This document shows, in pieces, positions 1 through 37,059 of a DNA stretch of 64,000 bases. Source of the stretch: Thunnus maccoyii (lineage: Eukaryota > Chordata > Actinopteri > Scombriformes > Scombridae); NCBI RefSeq assembly GCF_910596095.1, contig NC_056546.1, positions 17,880,425 to 17,944,424 on the forward strand. Reading direction: 5' to 3'. A program made the translations under genes and the position numbers. Position 1 is the first letter of the stretch. Every line of letters begins with the position of its first letter. The notes under the pieces are model-generated. The model made no database searches. It was not told where the DNA came from and was given only the letters and a program-made list of their open reading frames with translations.

Positions 1-426
1 CTGTGAAAAAACATTACACCCCTACCAAACATTTTCTGCATTGTTGAAGCTTTACTCATGAATAGATGATAGAAATCAACACTACAGACCTCCAGCTGTT
101 GATCACATGTGGGTGTTTGGTCTCAATAGTCACTGTTGGGTCAAATTAGAGCAGCATAAACCTCTTTCCCCCGACCTGCCCTCATAGAGAATAACAGAGT
201 CAACCTGAGCCGAGCGTGCATCGGGCTGCTTTCCCTCGAAGCCTGAAAGATATGACATGCACGCATGGTTGAAATAGGTGTGAATTGATACACACCCGTT
301 CACCCCTCAGGCTATTAATAGTGGTCACTTGAATTGCCACCAATACTTTATAATAATTTCCTGTCTTGCTGCGGTTAATGATAATAAAACAAATGCTCCA
401 TTTATGTGTGTTTGTTTGTGTCACAG

Positions 427-16735
<16,309 letters not shown>

Positions 16736-18560
16736 ACAAACCCGGTTAATTAAAGGAGTCACACTCTCAACTTGGCGATACGATAGCACATACTTTGAGT
16801 AAAAGTAGCAATGTGCATACTCATTACTAGTGAACATGTGTACCTCTTCAAAGAGACAACTGCAGGCGATTTCTATCCATTCTCCGCTGTAGTTTGTACC
16901 AGGAAACATACGATTTGGTACCAAGCAGGTTTCATTTATTGGAGTGAGTTCAGCTTTTGCTCTCCAGTTCCCTTTATCTGTAACTGTGGAATCACGCAGG
17001 CTAATCGGAGACAGTTTTTAATATATATTTTTGGTATGTTGTGTTACAAGAGTTTATCCAAATCCCAGGTATATATATTTTTTGCATGAAAATGTTTTCT
17101 ATTTTCTAAAAGGCAAAAATATGACATTAAGACATGATGTCTCAGAGGACATTTACTTTTGATTTTGTCGGTGAGAGTTTCTTATCGTCTCTTGTATATA
17201 CAGTAAGTATTTGTTTAATGGACAACACTCAGCTATGAGCTTTATTCACTGATTCTGACACTAAAGTGCGGAGCCTTGTCTGGGCTGACAAGCTCTCCTC
17301 TCGTCATGTTTACTTTTAGTGATAACACTGTTCTTAATTGAAGATCTGCCAGTGAATTCAAAGGTGAGACATCATCACTGCTGTCCGGTGATGTTTATAC
17401 TTGAAGAACTAAAAGGTCTTCTGGATTTAAAGTGTTATGACTCTTAGGCAATGTTACAGTTTAAAACAGATTATATACTGTAATTTGAAAAAAAGAATTT
17501 ATGGTTTTCTTGATTGCTGGAAGGTTGACACTTAGATTTTCACTTGACAGTGGCAGTATGTGTGGCAGTAAGGTATAATTCAAGGTTAGTTGTGATGTTT
17601 TAATGTGTGTTTGGAGTTATTTGTTTTAACTTTATTTAACTTTCACAGTGAACAATGCCAAAGGATTTGTTTTACATTACTGTAAATTCTTTAAACACTT
17701 AAATCCAGGTTATTAAAAACAGCAAACATGGCAGGACTTTTTTTCTTTGGAGACCCTGGAGTTCTTTTTGAGGTCTGTTATTTTCTACAGGGTTTTTTTT
17801 TTTAAATACTTGTTGTGCTTTGTTTCTGCACTAAAATCCCAAACAGTTGAACTGTTTGAGATTTTTATCAAAAGTGATCAAAAAACTATGATTTAAGACA
17901 GCCATCCTTTTCTTCTTCTCCATGTGTAGTCCCACTCTGAACGCTCTGACGCAACATATGAACACACATTTTCAAGACAACCCAGGTGGTTTGTGAACAA
18001 AAACAACCTTTTTATGTAAAACCAGTCTAGTTTGTTTGTTTTTTTAGATCTGAATCAGGAAACTATTGAAAATTAGCTTTCGTTTGTAGTTATTAACAGT
18101 GTTTTGATTGGTAACTCAACATGCAGCCAGATCTATGAATGCACATTTTCTTATTCTGTCAGTTGCTTCCATTCCTCATACAGCATTTCATCCAAGTTTA
18201 TAAAATATTTTTTACAATATCTGGGCAAATTTAACTGTTAAATGGAGAATCTGTATGTGTGTGTGTGATTGTGTGTGTGTGTGCGTGTATGTGAAGCCTC
18301 TTCACATAACAGTATTAGTGAGCCGCCCACGATGGTTAGGGACAGAGCTCCAAAGAGCAGCACCGAATGTTAACCACATTTTCAGTTTTATTTGGGCCTA
18401 CTGAGCATGTAGCAGTCAGTGACCCCTCACTGAGAGCGACAGGGTGTAGTCCTGTGTGTACTTGATGTGTCACGCCCTGAATGTATTCTGATAGCTTCTA
18501 GCCCTGCCAACACATCTGCTGTGCCTTGGAAGAATAAAAGAATATAATGATGACTAGAGT
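16736..18560 (+). other. vcl: vcl 3' untranslated region
   Basis: Follows the TAA stop and runs AT-rich, with a short GT/TG repeat at about 18256-18290, to a canonical AATAAA at 18533-18538. The polyA site itself is inferred to lie about 20 nt further on. Confidence 0.75.
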
Positions 18561-18689
18561 TGGCCTCTTAATTTGCTTTCATATAGTAAATCAATGGCAC
18601 CATTACATAAAAAAAGTGTGTAACAAGACTAAATTAGCTGTATTCCAGTAATCAATACAAGATTAATGGTTTTGCTCTGTGAAGATGTT

Positions 18690-19265
18690 CAGCAGTGATT
18701 TCACATAAATCCTAATGTCAGACCATCTTAGTTTAGTGTGGTAACATGCTAACATTTGCTAATTGGCACTAAACACAACATAGTCGGTGGAAATCGTTAG
18801 TTTTACAGGCATTTAGGCATAATTGAAAACCTGACCTGTTACAATTCATCCTGACGGGGAACATGAATGTCTGTACAAGTTTCATGGCAACTCATCCAAT
18901 AGTTTTTGAAATATTATACCTTGAACCATACAAGTAGACCTGCTGGATGGATCATCTGAGACTTTAGGAAACATCCTCTGGGAACCAAGAATGTGTGTAC
19001 ATTTTTGTGCCGATCCTACAAGTAGATTTTGATATGTTTCACTGGATAACTGAAAACTTTGGGCAGCTGGTAGCACTTGGTAAAAAGTCACTGACCAAAA
19101 TGGAGGCTTCAACCTCTGGGAACCACAAATGTCAAAAATGTACAAAATTTCATGGCAATCCATTCAATATTTGTTGAGATATTTCAGTCTGGACTGAAGT
19201 GGCAGACTGGCCAAAAGACCAACACTACCAGTCATACAGCCACAATGCTAGCTTGGCTAAATAAA
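18690..19265. repeat. Interspersed repeat between vcl and ap3m1
   Basis: Contains two diverged internal copies of a motif with TTTCATGGCAA(C/T)...AAT...TTTTGA or TGAGATATTTCAG (about 18880-18925 and 19148-19190), plus 'CTCTGGGAACCA' twice (18977, 19116). I recognise this wording from common teleost interspersed repeats. The family name is not determined. No gene is seen here. Confidence 0.55.
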
Positions 19266-20266
19266 ACACACACAAACAAGTCATTTTAAAGCTTTTATAA
19301 GACATCTCATACACAGAAATACAGATTCAACTTCATACAAGAGCTTTAAGTAGTATCTTCCACGTGGATAATTGATTGTGCAATTGCTGTGCTGAGTAAA
19401 GAAGTTGCATTCAAGATTATGTGAGGATCTTGCAGATTTCTAAGTGAGTGCTTGTATTTGGCCCCACAGCCAATTGTACACTGATGACAAGTCCTGATCC
19501 TTCAGCAGGAACAGTCAGCTTGGTGTGCAGATATCACTTGGGGCAAACTAGGTACCATAGATATAACATATTTTCATCCACCAAAAGACACAGATTGTGC
19601 TGTAGTGTGCTTTACAAAGCACTTTAACTTTACAAGGCCACATTATAGAGTGAATGTGTGCAAAAATACCTGCGCAGTGTCTCAAGACACACTGCAGCTA
19701 TTCAAGATACGTTAGATTTTTCAAAAATAAACAAATATATAAGTAAAAAACTGGCTACCTTATATCATAATATGCAAAAAGTTTGTTTGTTTTTTTTAAA
19801 GGCTTGGCTGCTTACTCACAGGCAACATGCAAGTAAGTTTTCCCAGGTGTGGTGGTTTAGTGAGGAGCAAGGTGTTGTAATGGGGAGCTTGTGAGTGTGT
19901 AGGCTGTGAGCTGCGAGTGTCCCTTTTCAAACCCAAATATTCCCCTTAGGCAACACTCAGAAGGTGTTAGACAAAAACAAAAAAGAAAAAAAATGTTATG
20001 AAATAGTCCAAAAAGAAAGAGGAATGCAACACATTTAAACTGGAAACTAATAAGATCACATTAATTGTTAAGGCTTCCCTTTACAGGCCACAAATAACAT
20101 CCACTCATTTATATGTAATGCCAAACACATAATAAATAACTGTTAGAATGCAAAATGGTTCATTAATAACAACGAGCTGCAGGATATGTAAGACTTCTTG
20201 GAGAGCTGACTGTGCCCCGTATTTGGCACATTGGATTGTTGACCTTTGGCCTCTGATGGACACACT

Positions 20267-23200
20267 TCAGGTCCGCACTTGGAATTTCCCTGCTTTAGTC
20301 AAATATTTGACCCCTTTAAATGGTTTGTACTTCTCTCCGTACATGTCAAGACGACTCACTTTAAGACCTGTAACAGAGGGGACAGTTTCAATCCAAACAT
20401 TATCACAGAAATCACTGTTATTGCTGCTTGGATCATTAAAGTTGGACAGTGAGGCAAACAGAGAACACTAGTTAAGTACCTGGACTTTGAGCTGGGTACC
20501 AAGGCTCATTTAAAAGATTACAGAGGTCATGCGGTGAGGGTTACCTGATATGGCCAGCTGCTGTATCTTCAGGTCAATGTTGAGTGAGGGGTTATCTTCA
20601 GGTTTGGGGGCTCCTGACTGCATACTCAGACTACCTCGCAGGTTAGGAAGCTTCTGAGGGTTCAGTTTCCCGATATCCCAAACCAAAACCTACCAAAGCA
20701 CGGACAGGCATAATTAAAAAAACAATAAAACAATAAAACAGAATCCTATTGACTCTTTAAAACCATCAGTTGCTTCACTATACAGCTGCTTAGGTCATAC
20801 TTTGGACTATCCTGTGAGCGGTTACCTTGGTAGCAAGGTCGTAGGTGTAGTTTCCCTGTGTGGCTGTGAGGTTGGCGCTGAGCACAGCTTTAGGCATGTG
20901 GATGGTGACCATCAAGCCCTCCACCGTCTTCCCCATGGTCTGCTTGGGTCCAATAGTGATGTCCAGGCGACCGCAAGATCCCGTCTCAAAGAAACTGATG
21001 TTCTGCTTCACGTAAACCGGCATGGCCACGACACTGAGAGAGGAAACAGCATTGACAGTTATCAGCAGGCTTTGCAGCTCGTGTTTATGAAGTGAAGATT
21101 GTGAAATCCTTATTGAGGAAATGAAACCAGAATTTGAATCCACTCCTCTGAACTGAAACCCCAAGAAAACAACAGGACAAAGGTTTTATTGTTGCTAGAA
21201 GATCTTGATTACCCCTCATGATTATACATAAACTGATAAGGGTTCATTTAAAAATGTTAAGGTAACCAAATTCCTGCTCGTTGTCACAAGAAGCACAAGT
21301 CTGGATGTGATTAACAGACAACATTTTTTCAATTTAATTATAAACAAGACAGAGTGCTGCCTGTTCTTACTTTTGAGAGCTGACGTGATAGCTCATGAGC
21401 GTGAAGTTTCCGTCTGGCGGGATGAAAGAGAGGACTCGCTCTGACTCCCAGCGCTTAAACCGCACACACGGGTGAAAACTCACATCATCGAGAAGACGAG
21501 GATTCTGTCATCAAAAAACGACAACACCGTGAGCGGACACACACACACACACACACCATCACACATACACATAAAAACCACACACACACACACACACATA
21601 AAAAACAGGTAAACTGTGAAGAGGAGCGGGACCCACCATAAAGGACAGAGTGAGGTCAGGCATCCCAGTGAGCCTCACGCAGGCTTCAATTACACCCTGG
21701 ATCTCTGCAAATACAGTCGTACCTAAACATGAATGAAAGACAAAGTAGATGAGAAAATGAGAAAAAAGTAATCCATCTATATAACCTTCCTATCCAGAAA
21801 CCTTCACTGTAGGTCAATTTTTGTCTTACTGCCATTGATAAACTCTTCAACTATGGTGATCAAGCAAGTTCGTACCTGATTTGTCCAGAATGGCATCAAT
21901 TTCCTCTATTACATCAAAATATGCCTCATTATTGGTGTATTTAACACCAGCCCGCCTCCAGGGGATATTGGACAATTGACCAGTTGGCAGCGTGTCTCCG
22001 ACATTACTACTTCCTGGAAAACTCAAAAAAAAAAAGTTTTAAGCGTAAAATGTACAAATAAACATAAGTAATAGGATTTAAAACTGGGTTTAGAGACAAG
22101 TAGATGAAGGGTGGTTCAGGTCAGAGTTTATTCTGTTTACCTGTGAGTGTATTGACGACTGATCGCAGGATGGTGGGAGGCCTGATCATCTCTTTGAGGA
22201 CGTTGGACTCGGTTGCCAACGGAAAGCCGTTGTCCAGCATCTCTTCCAACAGCTCATACACGATCACCACGTTGTCTTTGATTACGCCTTCTGAGCATTC
22301 TCCAAAGTAGTCCTGTTAACAACAAGATCAGTTAAACTCCAAACAACTGACACATGCAAAGTGTTGTAGAAAGTCTGAGTGGATTTGTCAGTGCATGATT
22401 TATCTTTGGGATTTGGAATACAATCAGGAAGAAATATTTCCAGTAAGACCCAAACTCCCAATTCCATTCAACATACTTAATGTATACAGTATGATATACT
22501 CATTTTCATGGTATATTGTTTCTGCTGTAAGTAAACAACAAATCCATCCACTTGTACAATGTACCGTTTTACTCTAACAGGAAATAATGCAATAAATGTG
22601 ACCACAGATGTCAGTCAAACTACAACTTTGGACTGATGCATAAACGTCACACAGTGAGACCATCTGCAATTTTAGGGCTGCAACTAACGACAATTTTAAT
22701 TATTGATTAATCTCTTGATTATTATTATTAATTGATTGATTGCTGGTCTACAGAATGTCAGAAAATGGTGAAAGATGTCAATTGATGTTTCCCAAACCCC
22801 AAGATGCAACCCAAAATGTCTCAACCTAAAATTTTTTAGTCCTGACCAACAGTCCACAATCCAAAGATATTCAGTTTACAATCATAGAGGATTAAAGAAA
22901 CCTGAAAATATTCACACAAGCTGGAACCTGAGAATTTTGGCCACTATCAAATAGTTGGTGATTAATTTTCTATTGATCGCCTAATACATACGCCTATACA
23001 ATTTGTTTTAACACTTTGTGGCTGTGAGTAGCTCCTCCATTTCCTTTGTATAATGCATTTATGCAAGAAGACAGCTCTATAAAAACAGCCACTGCAGCTA
23101 CTTGGCACCCTCGGTGCACTTTGGGCACATTGAGGACACACAGATGTGTTCACCACTGGATCTGCCTTGTTTAACACTGGGAGACACTGACTGGGAGAGG

Positions 23201-23976
23201 AAAGAAGAAAAGGCAAAGTTCTTAAAAAACACATCTGTTTTCAGTTTTTGGACTTTTTCTCCAATCTTTGATTTTTGGTGAAATATTGGATCATTTAAAG
23301 ATTTACTGAAATGAAGCCATGTGAGAAGTTCACAGGGAAAAATCACTATTTGGTGGAGTGGTTAACAACTCATAGACATCTGAAATGTGACCCCGACTAC
23401 ACACTGCTTTTTGTAAGATGTCAAAAACCAAAAAGATTGGAAACCACTGCTTTCATCTAAACAATGTGGGTTTTTTTTTATAAAAGCTTGTTATATTATC
23501 CATTGTGTCAAATCTTCATCTGAAAATAAATGTAGTGGAGCAGGAAGTACAATATTTCCCTCTGAAATGTGGTGGAGTGGAAGTATAAAGTAGCATCAAA
23601 TGGAAATACTCGAGCAAATACACAATCTGATGAGGTTATTCAGGACAATGAGCACTTTGCATTATATATTCTTTATCGAGATGAACACGGAGCTTTGTCA
23701 CACCTGAAAAGTGTCTGCCACTCTGTGCAGGAACTCAATGACAAACAGTGGAGGGACTTCGGTCTGGATGACAGAGAGGAAGAACAGCTTGTCCCTGTAT
23801 ATGCTGATGAGGTAGTGGTGTGGGGTCTGCAGGACTGGGGGCACATTCTCCGGCTCCACGGCCTTCTCCCTCGCCTCGAAAAAGTAATCACACACACTCC
23901 GGCTGATGACACTTTTCCAGTGTTTCTCCAGGAAGATGTCTCCCGAGTGATTAACCAGGAACAGACTGTGGATCAT
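20267..23976 (-). CDS. ap3m1: AP-3 complex subunit mu-1
   Basis: Medium chain of the AP-3 adaptor, which sorts transmembrane cargo from endosomes/TGN to lysosomes and related organelles and recognises tyrosine-based signals. Coding exons on the minus strand: 23704-23976, 22141-22312, 21876-22013, 21637-21722, 21371-21504, 20826-21033, 20545-20689, 20267-20367. They join in frame to 418 codons plus TGA, the human length. The N-terminal longin-like domain (MIHSLFLVNHSGDIFLEKHW...) fills the first coding exon, and the mu-homology domain follows from about residue 175 (NNEAYFDVIEEID...) to the end (KYLTKAGKFQVRT). The start ATG lies five bases after a TTGCAG acceptor, so the 5'UTR begins in an upstream exon. 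Neighbour adk is divergent, as in human. Confidence 0.97.
22673..22985 (+). repeat. ATTAAT/GATT-rich interspersed repeat, copy 1
   Basis: Begins 'AGGGCTGCAACTAACGA' and contains 'GTCAGAAAATGGTGAAA', 'AAAGATATTCAGTTTACA' and 'CATAGAGGATTAAAGAAACC', ending in 'GATTAATTTTCTATTGATCG'. This is a non-autonomous teleost repeat with partly self-complementary ends. It lies in an ap3m1 intron. Further copies are near samd8. Confidence 0.75.
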
Positions 23977-24000
23977 CTCAGCTGCAACAATGAGAAGATT

Positions 24001-24033
24001 GTTATTGTTGTTGTTGTTGTTGTTGTTGTTGTT
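24001..24033. repeat. (GTT)n / (AAC)n trinucleotide microsatellite
   Basis: About ten GTT units on the + strand. On the ap3m1 sense strand this is (AAC)n, lying roughly 15 nt upstream of the coding-exon acceptor, in the place where a polypyrimidine tract would be expected. Confidence 0.85.
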
Positions 24034-24359
24034 AGGAGTGCACAGACAAACACAGACAGTCAGACAGAGAGGGAGACAGAGAGACACAGACACAGACAGA
24101 TTAATTCAGGAATCATTTGTTAGTGCATAAATTAAAACAATGCAGTGTGAATGTAATATAGTGTCACTTGATGTCAACATTTTTCCACTATCAGTCTGTC
24201 AAACTAACTTCAACCTCAGGTAAGTTAAATGTTTACAGATTCAGACATTTTTACTATCTGCTGTTAAAACAAATGCAATAAATGATAGAACAATAGACCT
24301 AACAGTGACATAACAACGCTGGATTGAAGGTGATGTACAAGTTAAGTTAAAAGTTTTAC

Positions 24360-24566
24360 CTGCTTACTCCACTTGATTGTGCCAAGAATATGACTTGATG
24401 CCAATATGGCAGAAGTGACCGAGTCGTTGAGCAGACGGCAGCAGTTAACGTTACGTGCACACGTAAACACACCGAAGTCACGAGAGCAAATCGATAAATC
24501 GAAACAATGAGACTCAAATACTATTCGTGAAGTATCGAAATATTTTCTCGATGGTTTAAATGCCAA
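24360..24566 (-). other. ap3m1: Putative ap3m1 non-coding first exon
   Basis: On the minus strand a good donor (GTAAGCAG|GTAAAAC) ends a candidate exon at 24360, upstream of the coding-exon acceptor at 23982. A YY1-like CCATATTGG lies at 24401-24409 on the minus strand. An ATG-initiated reading frame runs through it (from 24566) and might act as an upstream ORF. Transcription start is not determinable. Confidence 0.4.
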
Positions 24567-24826
24567 GCAACTCTGATGTCAACTTGATATTTGCTTTCGG
24601 AGCAAAGTTTCGGGATTTTTTGTCAGGCAGCATCTACGGGCAGCTTTCAGATTAGAGCTTTTGTTGCCCTGAGTCTCGTCTTACAGGTTTTTCTGCTGCA
24701 TCTCCTCTCAAAATGCCAAAAATTTTCACTTCCTTGTAAACCACATACTTAAATCCCTGTGTCAGGTTTCACTTATTGAAACATTCATGGCAATGTGCTA
24801 CACTAAGAATCCCAACTTGAGATCCA

Positions 24827-25419
24827 TCAAAGATATGGTTCTGACCTGGTACAAGTCTGTCTCAAAACAACAGTCAGGTACCCATATGAACACTGAAAGA
24901 GGTTTTCCTCACTGTAATCATTCTTCCTGTTCATACTGGCTATTAAAAGATCCCCTTCAAATGCTATTTCAATGTAAGTGATGGGGAATCTTCAGTGTGT
25001 CCACGCAGCCATTTTGTGCATTTAAAAGTTTATCTGAAGCTTTTATGAGGCTTCAATGGTCTGAGTTACTCATACCAAGTGGATATCTGTCCCATTTATG
25101 GTCTTTTAAGCATAAAATTCCATCTGGTCGAGATACAGTGATAAAAAGAGGGACTTTGGCACTAAAAAGACTGTTGAAAGATATCTGCTTGATATGACTC
25201 AAGCTTCATATTAGATTCAGATAAACTTTTAAATACATTTTTCCACAGAAAGACTGGATTTTGGTCCACTTGCATTGTAAGTGCATTATGAAGGAATCTT
25301 CTAATGGTCAGCATGAACAGGAGGAATGATTACAGCAAGAAAAAACTATTTTAGTGTGCATTTGGGCACCTAACTGTTGTTTTAAGACAGAGCTGAAAAA
25401 CTGTGAACCCATCCTTTAA
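24827..25419. mobile_element. Fold-back element copy 1 (between ap3m1 and adk)
   Basis: A ~590-bp element whose two halves are inverted copies. The left half reads ...AACAACAGTCAGGTACC...ATGAACACTGAAA...; the right half reads ...CAGCATGAACAGGAGGAATGA...GGGCACCTAACTGTTGTTTT... and ends ATCCTTTAA. The same family occurs at 46526-47104. No transposase ORF is present, so it is non-autonomous (MITE/fold-back type). Confidence 0.75.
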
Positions 25420-26539
25420 GTAGAGCAAAAAAGACAGTGTGCACCACATCCTACCCATTTCTATGTATAAACAGCTTTGCCTTTTTTCAGGTAAAAAAAA
25501 AAAATTAACTTTTTGGTCTGTCTGTCAAAAGTTCATGATTTAACTCCAAAACAAGCTGAACATTATGCACACATTTGTAATGACCTGACAGAGTTTATAT
25601 TTCTAATTAGTAATTAGCCAATTTGCACATCCAGCACACATATGGAGCCATATTTGTATTCATTTGGATCATTTCTGTCCACTTGGCGAATGTCCAATGT
25701 TCACTGTCCTTGGGGCAATTTGCCTGTTTAGCAGCTATGCTATTTTTAAGTTTAGGAAAGTTAATGTTAGGGAGGAGATTAATTGAAGGCTGGTTTTTGT
25801 AGTTAGGTTTTTACTTGGCTTTTAAACGTGCTCACTGACGTCACCTCTTTAATTTCTGCTGGTAAAGTGTTGCAGATTTTAGGTGCGTAAAGAGAGATGG
25901 CTGCATCCCCAGTGTTTTTATAGGTGAAGTACGGTGAGAGCAGCAGCCAGGTATTAGAAGACCATATTCACCAGCTGGTTGTTTATTTTATTTCTCTGCC
26001 CTGTAGTGCTTGGCAATGTACAGTGGGTTTATTTTAAGTTTTTTCATGGAAAATAGCTACCTGCTGTGGCTGAAAATACTGGAAAGCATGAGTGTGAACC
26101 AAAACAGTAAAAATGTAGGCCATAAAACCAAAACAAGGGCCGAGGGACACTAAAATGCTGCAAAGAGCTGAGCAGAATGACACAGTTGGGTGATAATTAG
26201 AATAAAAATCAGATTTTATTGCCAAGTAGGTTTGCAAATACAAGGAATTTGCCTTGGTGTTGTGGTGCATAACAGTCAAAAATATTAACACAAAACAAAG
26301 TAATCCTTAATAGTATAAAAGAGAAAGAAAGACATTAACTATAAAATATGTAAAATATATTCTGAGTGAGAAGAGCTGGCACAGGTTTTTGAGGAGAATG
26401 AAATGACATGTACAAAATATTGATCAAATAACTATCTAGTTTATCGTTAGGAGCAAATAAACTTGTTATACTTTAGTTATGACGTCCGTGTATAAATATC
26501 GATTAGTGCAGCTTTGAAGTCTTTAAACAAGAAGTTTTA
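25420..26539. other. Intergenic DNA before adk
   Basis: About 1.1 kb of AT-rich sequence without a recognisable gene or strong motif. Short ORFs here look random. Confidence 0.6.
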
Positions 26540-26735
26540 TGAGTTTGTTATAAAAGAGGCCGGCCACGTTTCGAGCGAACCTTCACGTGAGGCTTTTGAT
26601 TGGTGGAGCTCCCAGGGCACGTCCCACAGCCTACAAGGCTGCACTCAGGGTAAATAAACTCGCACTCGTTTGCTAACACGGCTGCATTTTTCACACCGGT
26701 GTAAGGTGGTTGCAACGTGCTCTGCTCAATCAGCC
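26540..26735 (+). promoter_or_regulatory. Promoter region of long adenosine kinase transcript
   Basis: This stretch is relatively rich in CpG compared with its surroundings. It contains CACGTG (26584-26589), an ATTGG inverted CCAAT box at about 26600, and several CGC/CGT motifs just before the ADK-L start codon at 26736. No TATA box is at a convincing distance. Promoter role is inferred from position and composition. Confidence 0.55.
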
Positions 26736-34992
<8,257 letters not shown>

Positions 34993-35804
34993 GGACTTCT
35001 GTACAACTTTTTCTTCAGCCTGAAACCTCATAACCCACCCTGCCTCTACACAACTCTGACCCATAATTTCCACTGTTTTCTACAAATTCTACCTTCAATT
35101 CTTGTAGCCCCATCAGCAACCCGTCCATGTTATTTTTCAAACCATTCACACGTCATCTCTCACAAATTGTTCATTGGGTACTTTCTGACGTGTGTGCCTG
35201 TCTCTGTGTCGTCCACTTGGGGCCGCTAGAGGACCATGCAGCCAATAGGTTCAGGGGGGTCAGTCAGTTTAAATATAAATGATACCGATAAGGAGTCATA
35301 ATAACACCACAGGATGGAATAATTTTACTTTACAAAAGGATCTTAATTGGAAATCTTGTTTTCATGGATAGTTGGTATGATTTTTTTTTTTGGATTGTTT
35401 TTAAATATTTTTTTTGGCTCTGTCACTGTCGGCATCTGGATGCACCAATACACATCAGACTGCTGCGAGCACTCGTGTTGACATCTCACAAGTCTGATGT
35501 TTCTTCCCCTCGGAGATAGAATCAAAGCACAGGAGGCTAATTCCACGACGGGAGGACGCATACACAAACAAAGGACTAAAGAATAAGATATCACTGTCAA
35601 GGGAGGGTTTGGATACTGCATTGAAATATGCAGGAATGATTTATTTTAAGCTTTTGTTTTAATCTGTTCTGATTATGAGTCATGTATTTAGATTTAATTT
35701 AACAGGCCAGTTATGAAACCAAATGTTTTTCCTTTAAGCGCACACTTTTTGGCTGGACCGCAGGGCTCAGCCCTATAAACGTGAAAGTCTGTTACAGAGT
35801 CACT

Positions 35805-35930
35805 GATGGAGTGATAAAGTTACACCATTGAGTGATGAAGTCACACGATTGGTCAACTGAGTGATGATGTTACACTATTGAGTGATGAAGCTACACCATT
35901 GGTCAGTCTTCAATGATGTAGCTTCATCAG
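35805..35930 (+). repeat. Degenerate GAGTGATGA tandem repeat with hairpin
   Basis: Four diverged 21-32-bp units begin GAGTGAT(A/G)A near 35809, 35831, 35860 and 35880, each followed by (G/C)TACAC-ATT or a variant. The last unit forms a 19-bp inverted repeat: 35883-35901 pairs with 35911-35929 at 18 of 19 positions around a 9-nt loop. Confidence 0.8.
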
Positions 35931-36260
35931 TCCCCTCAGCCAGGTGTCTCCATGTGTCGCCACTTCCTGTATCTGTTATTTTAGATTAAAAGCCCTCTAG
36001 CGGTCCAGCCATATACTGGGTTTTGACTTAGGTTTATTAAATGTGTTCAGGCCTCTGCCCACCAAGTCCTGTGATCACCATTAATGGTCAGCTTCACCGT
36101 GTCGATGATGTTACCATGTCTGACGTCCAACAGTTTATTTGAGCTGCTAGTGCCTTTTTTCTTTCTCTACAAATGTTACAAAGTTTGAAGACTTGATGAG
36201 CAGAGGCCTACAGGTTTATGAACCCACATTTGTCTGCGCTGAGAAACTTGCAAGCTAGAC

Positions 36261-36964
36261 TACTGATGGGCAACTGGTGGCTCATGGGCATGTAGACAGA
36301 CACACGACACCTCTAAAATGCATGTACACCAACTGGTATTGTTGGAAATACATGACTATTTTTTAATGTTCTCTGTCAGGAATACAGTGAGGATTATTGC
36401 TGACCTTTTCTGTGATTTTGTTTGTAACCCAACATCAGGATTGTCAGCTGTGCTAAATCAGATATAAATGGACCATGTTTGTTTATGTTACATTCATTTT
36501 ATTTAAACAATTTCCCCTAATCAGATTTTAATATTTTTGTTGAGCGGTGCTGGCAACAGCTACTAATTGAAAAGACAAATTAAATGGGAGGGAGGGGACA
36601 AAAACATGAACTAAATTCAGGTCCAAGAATGTGCATCTGCACATTTCCTACACTCATGATATTGGGTTTAACATTTCAAACTATCTGTATATACATTACT
36701 GTGTTAAATTGTGGTCAGCACATGATTCAATACTTGAATACAACTATCCTGAATATAGGAGTGTCCTTAAAATGTTACAATAATGGACAAGAAATACATG
36801 TGGATATCTGAGGATTACAAGAGATGTTTTGAAACTTGCAAATCTACCATAATGCATATTGTCCCTCCATTAAATAGTCTGTTTTTTGTATGTTCAGATA
36901 CACCAAAAAGCCTTATGTGACCTTTTCCTTCTGGTCCCAGAATCACTGAAGTTGCCCATCTCTG
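36261..36964. mobile_element. Non-autonomous hAT-like element with target-site duplication
   Basis: A 704-bp insertion. Its ends form inverted repeats (left TACTGATGGGCAACT, right reverse-complement CAGAGATGGGCAACT, 11 terminal-side bases identical). It is flanked by an 8-bp duplication, AGCTAGAC (36253-36260) and TGCTAGAC (36965-36972), matching at 7 of 8. Eight-bp TSDs and CAGnG termini are hAT hallmarks. No transposase ORF is present. It sits in the adk 3'UTR and may lie close to the polyA signal used (36993). Confidence 0.82.
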
Positions 36965-37059
36965 TGCTAGACCATGATGTCTAACACTGACAAATAAAAC
37001 TTACAAGGTTGATCTCTGTGGTCTCTCATTAATTTTTTTTTTTCTTTTCTTTATGCCTC

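Larger units (their letters stand above)
34993..37015 (+). other. adk: adk 3' untranslated region
   Basis: Runs from the TGA stop to the first canonical AATAAA I find (36993-36998). It contains a tandem/hairpin repeat (35805-35930) and a hAT-like insertion (36261-36964). An earlier polyA site with a variant signal is possible. Confidence 0.55.

Noticed and set aside
23569-24123. 184-codon + strand ORF opposite ap3m1
   Set aside because: Antisense shadow of the first coding exon of ap3m1; contains a poly-Val run from the GTT repeat.
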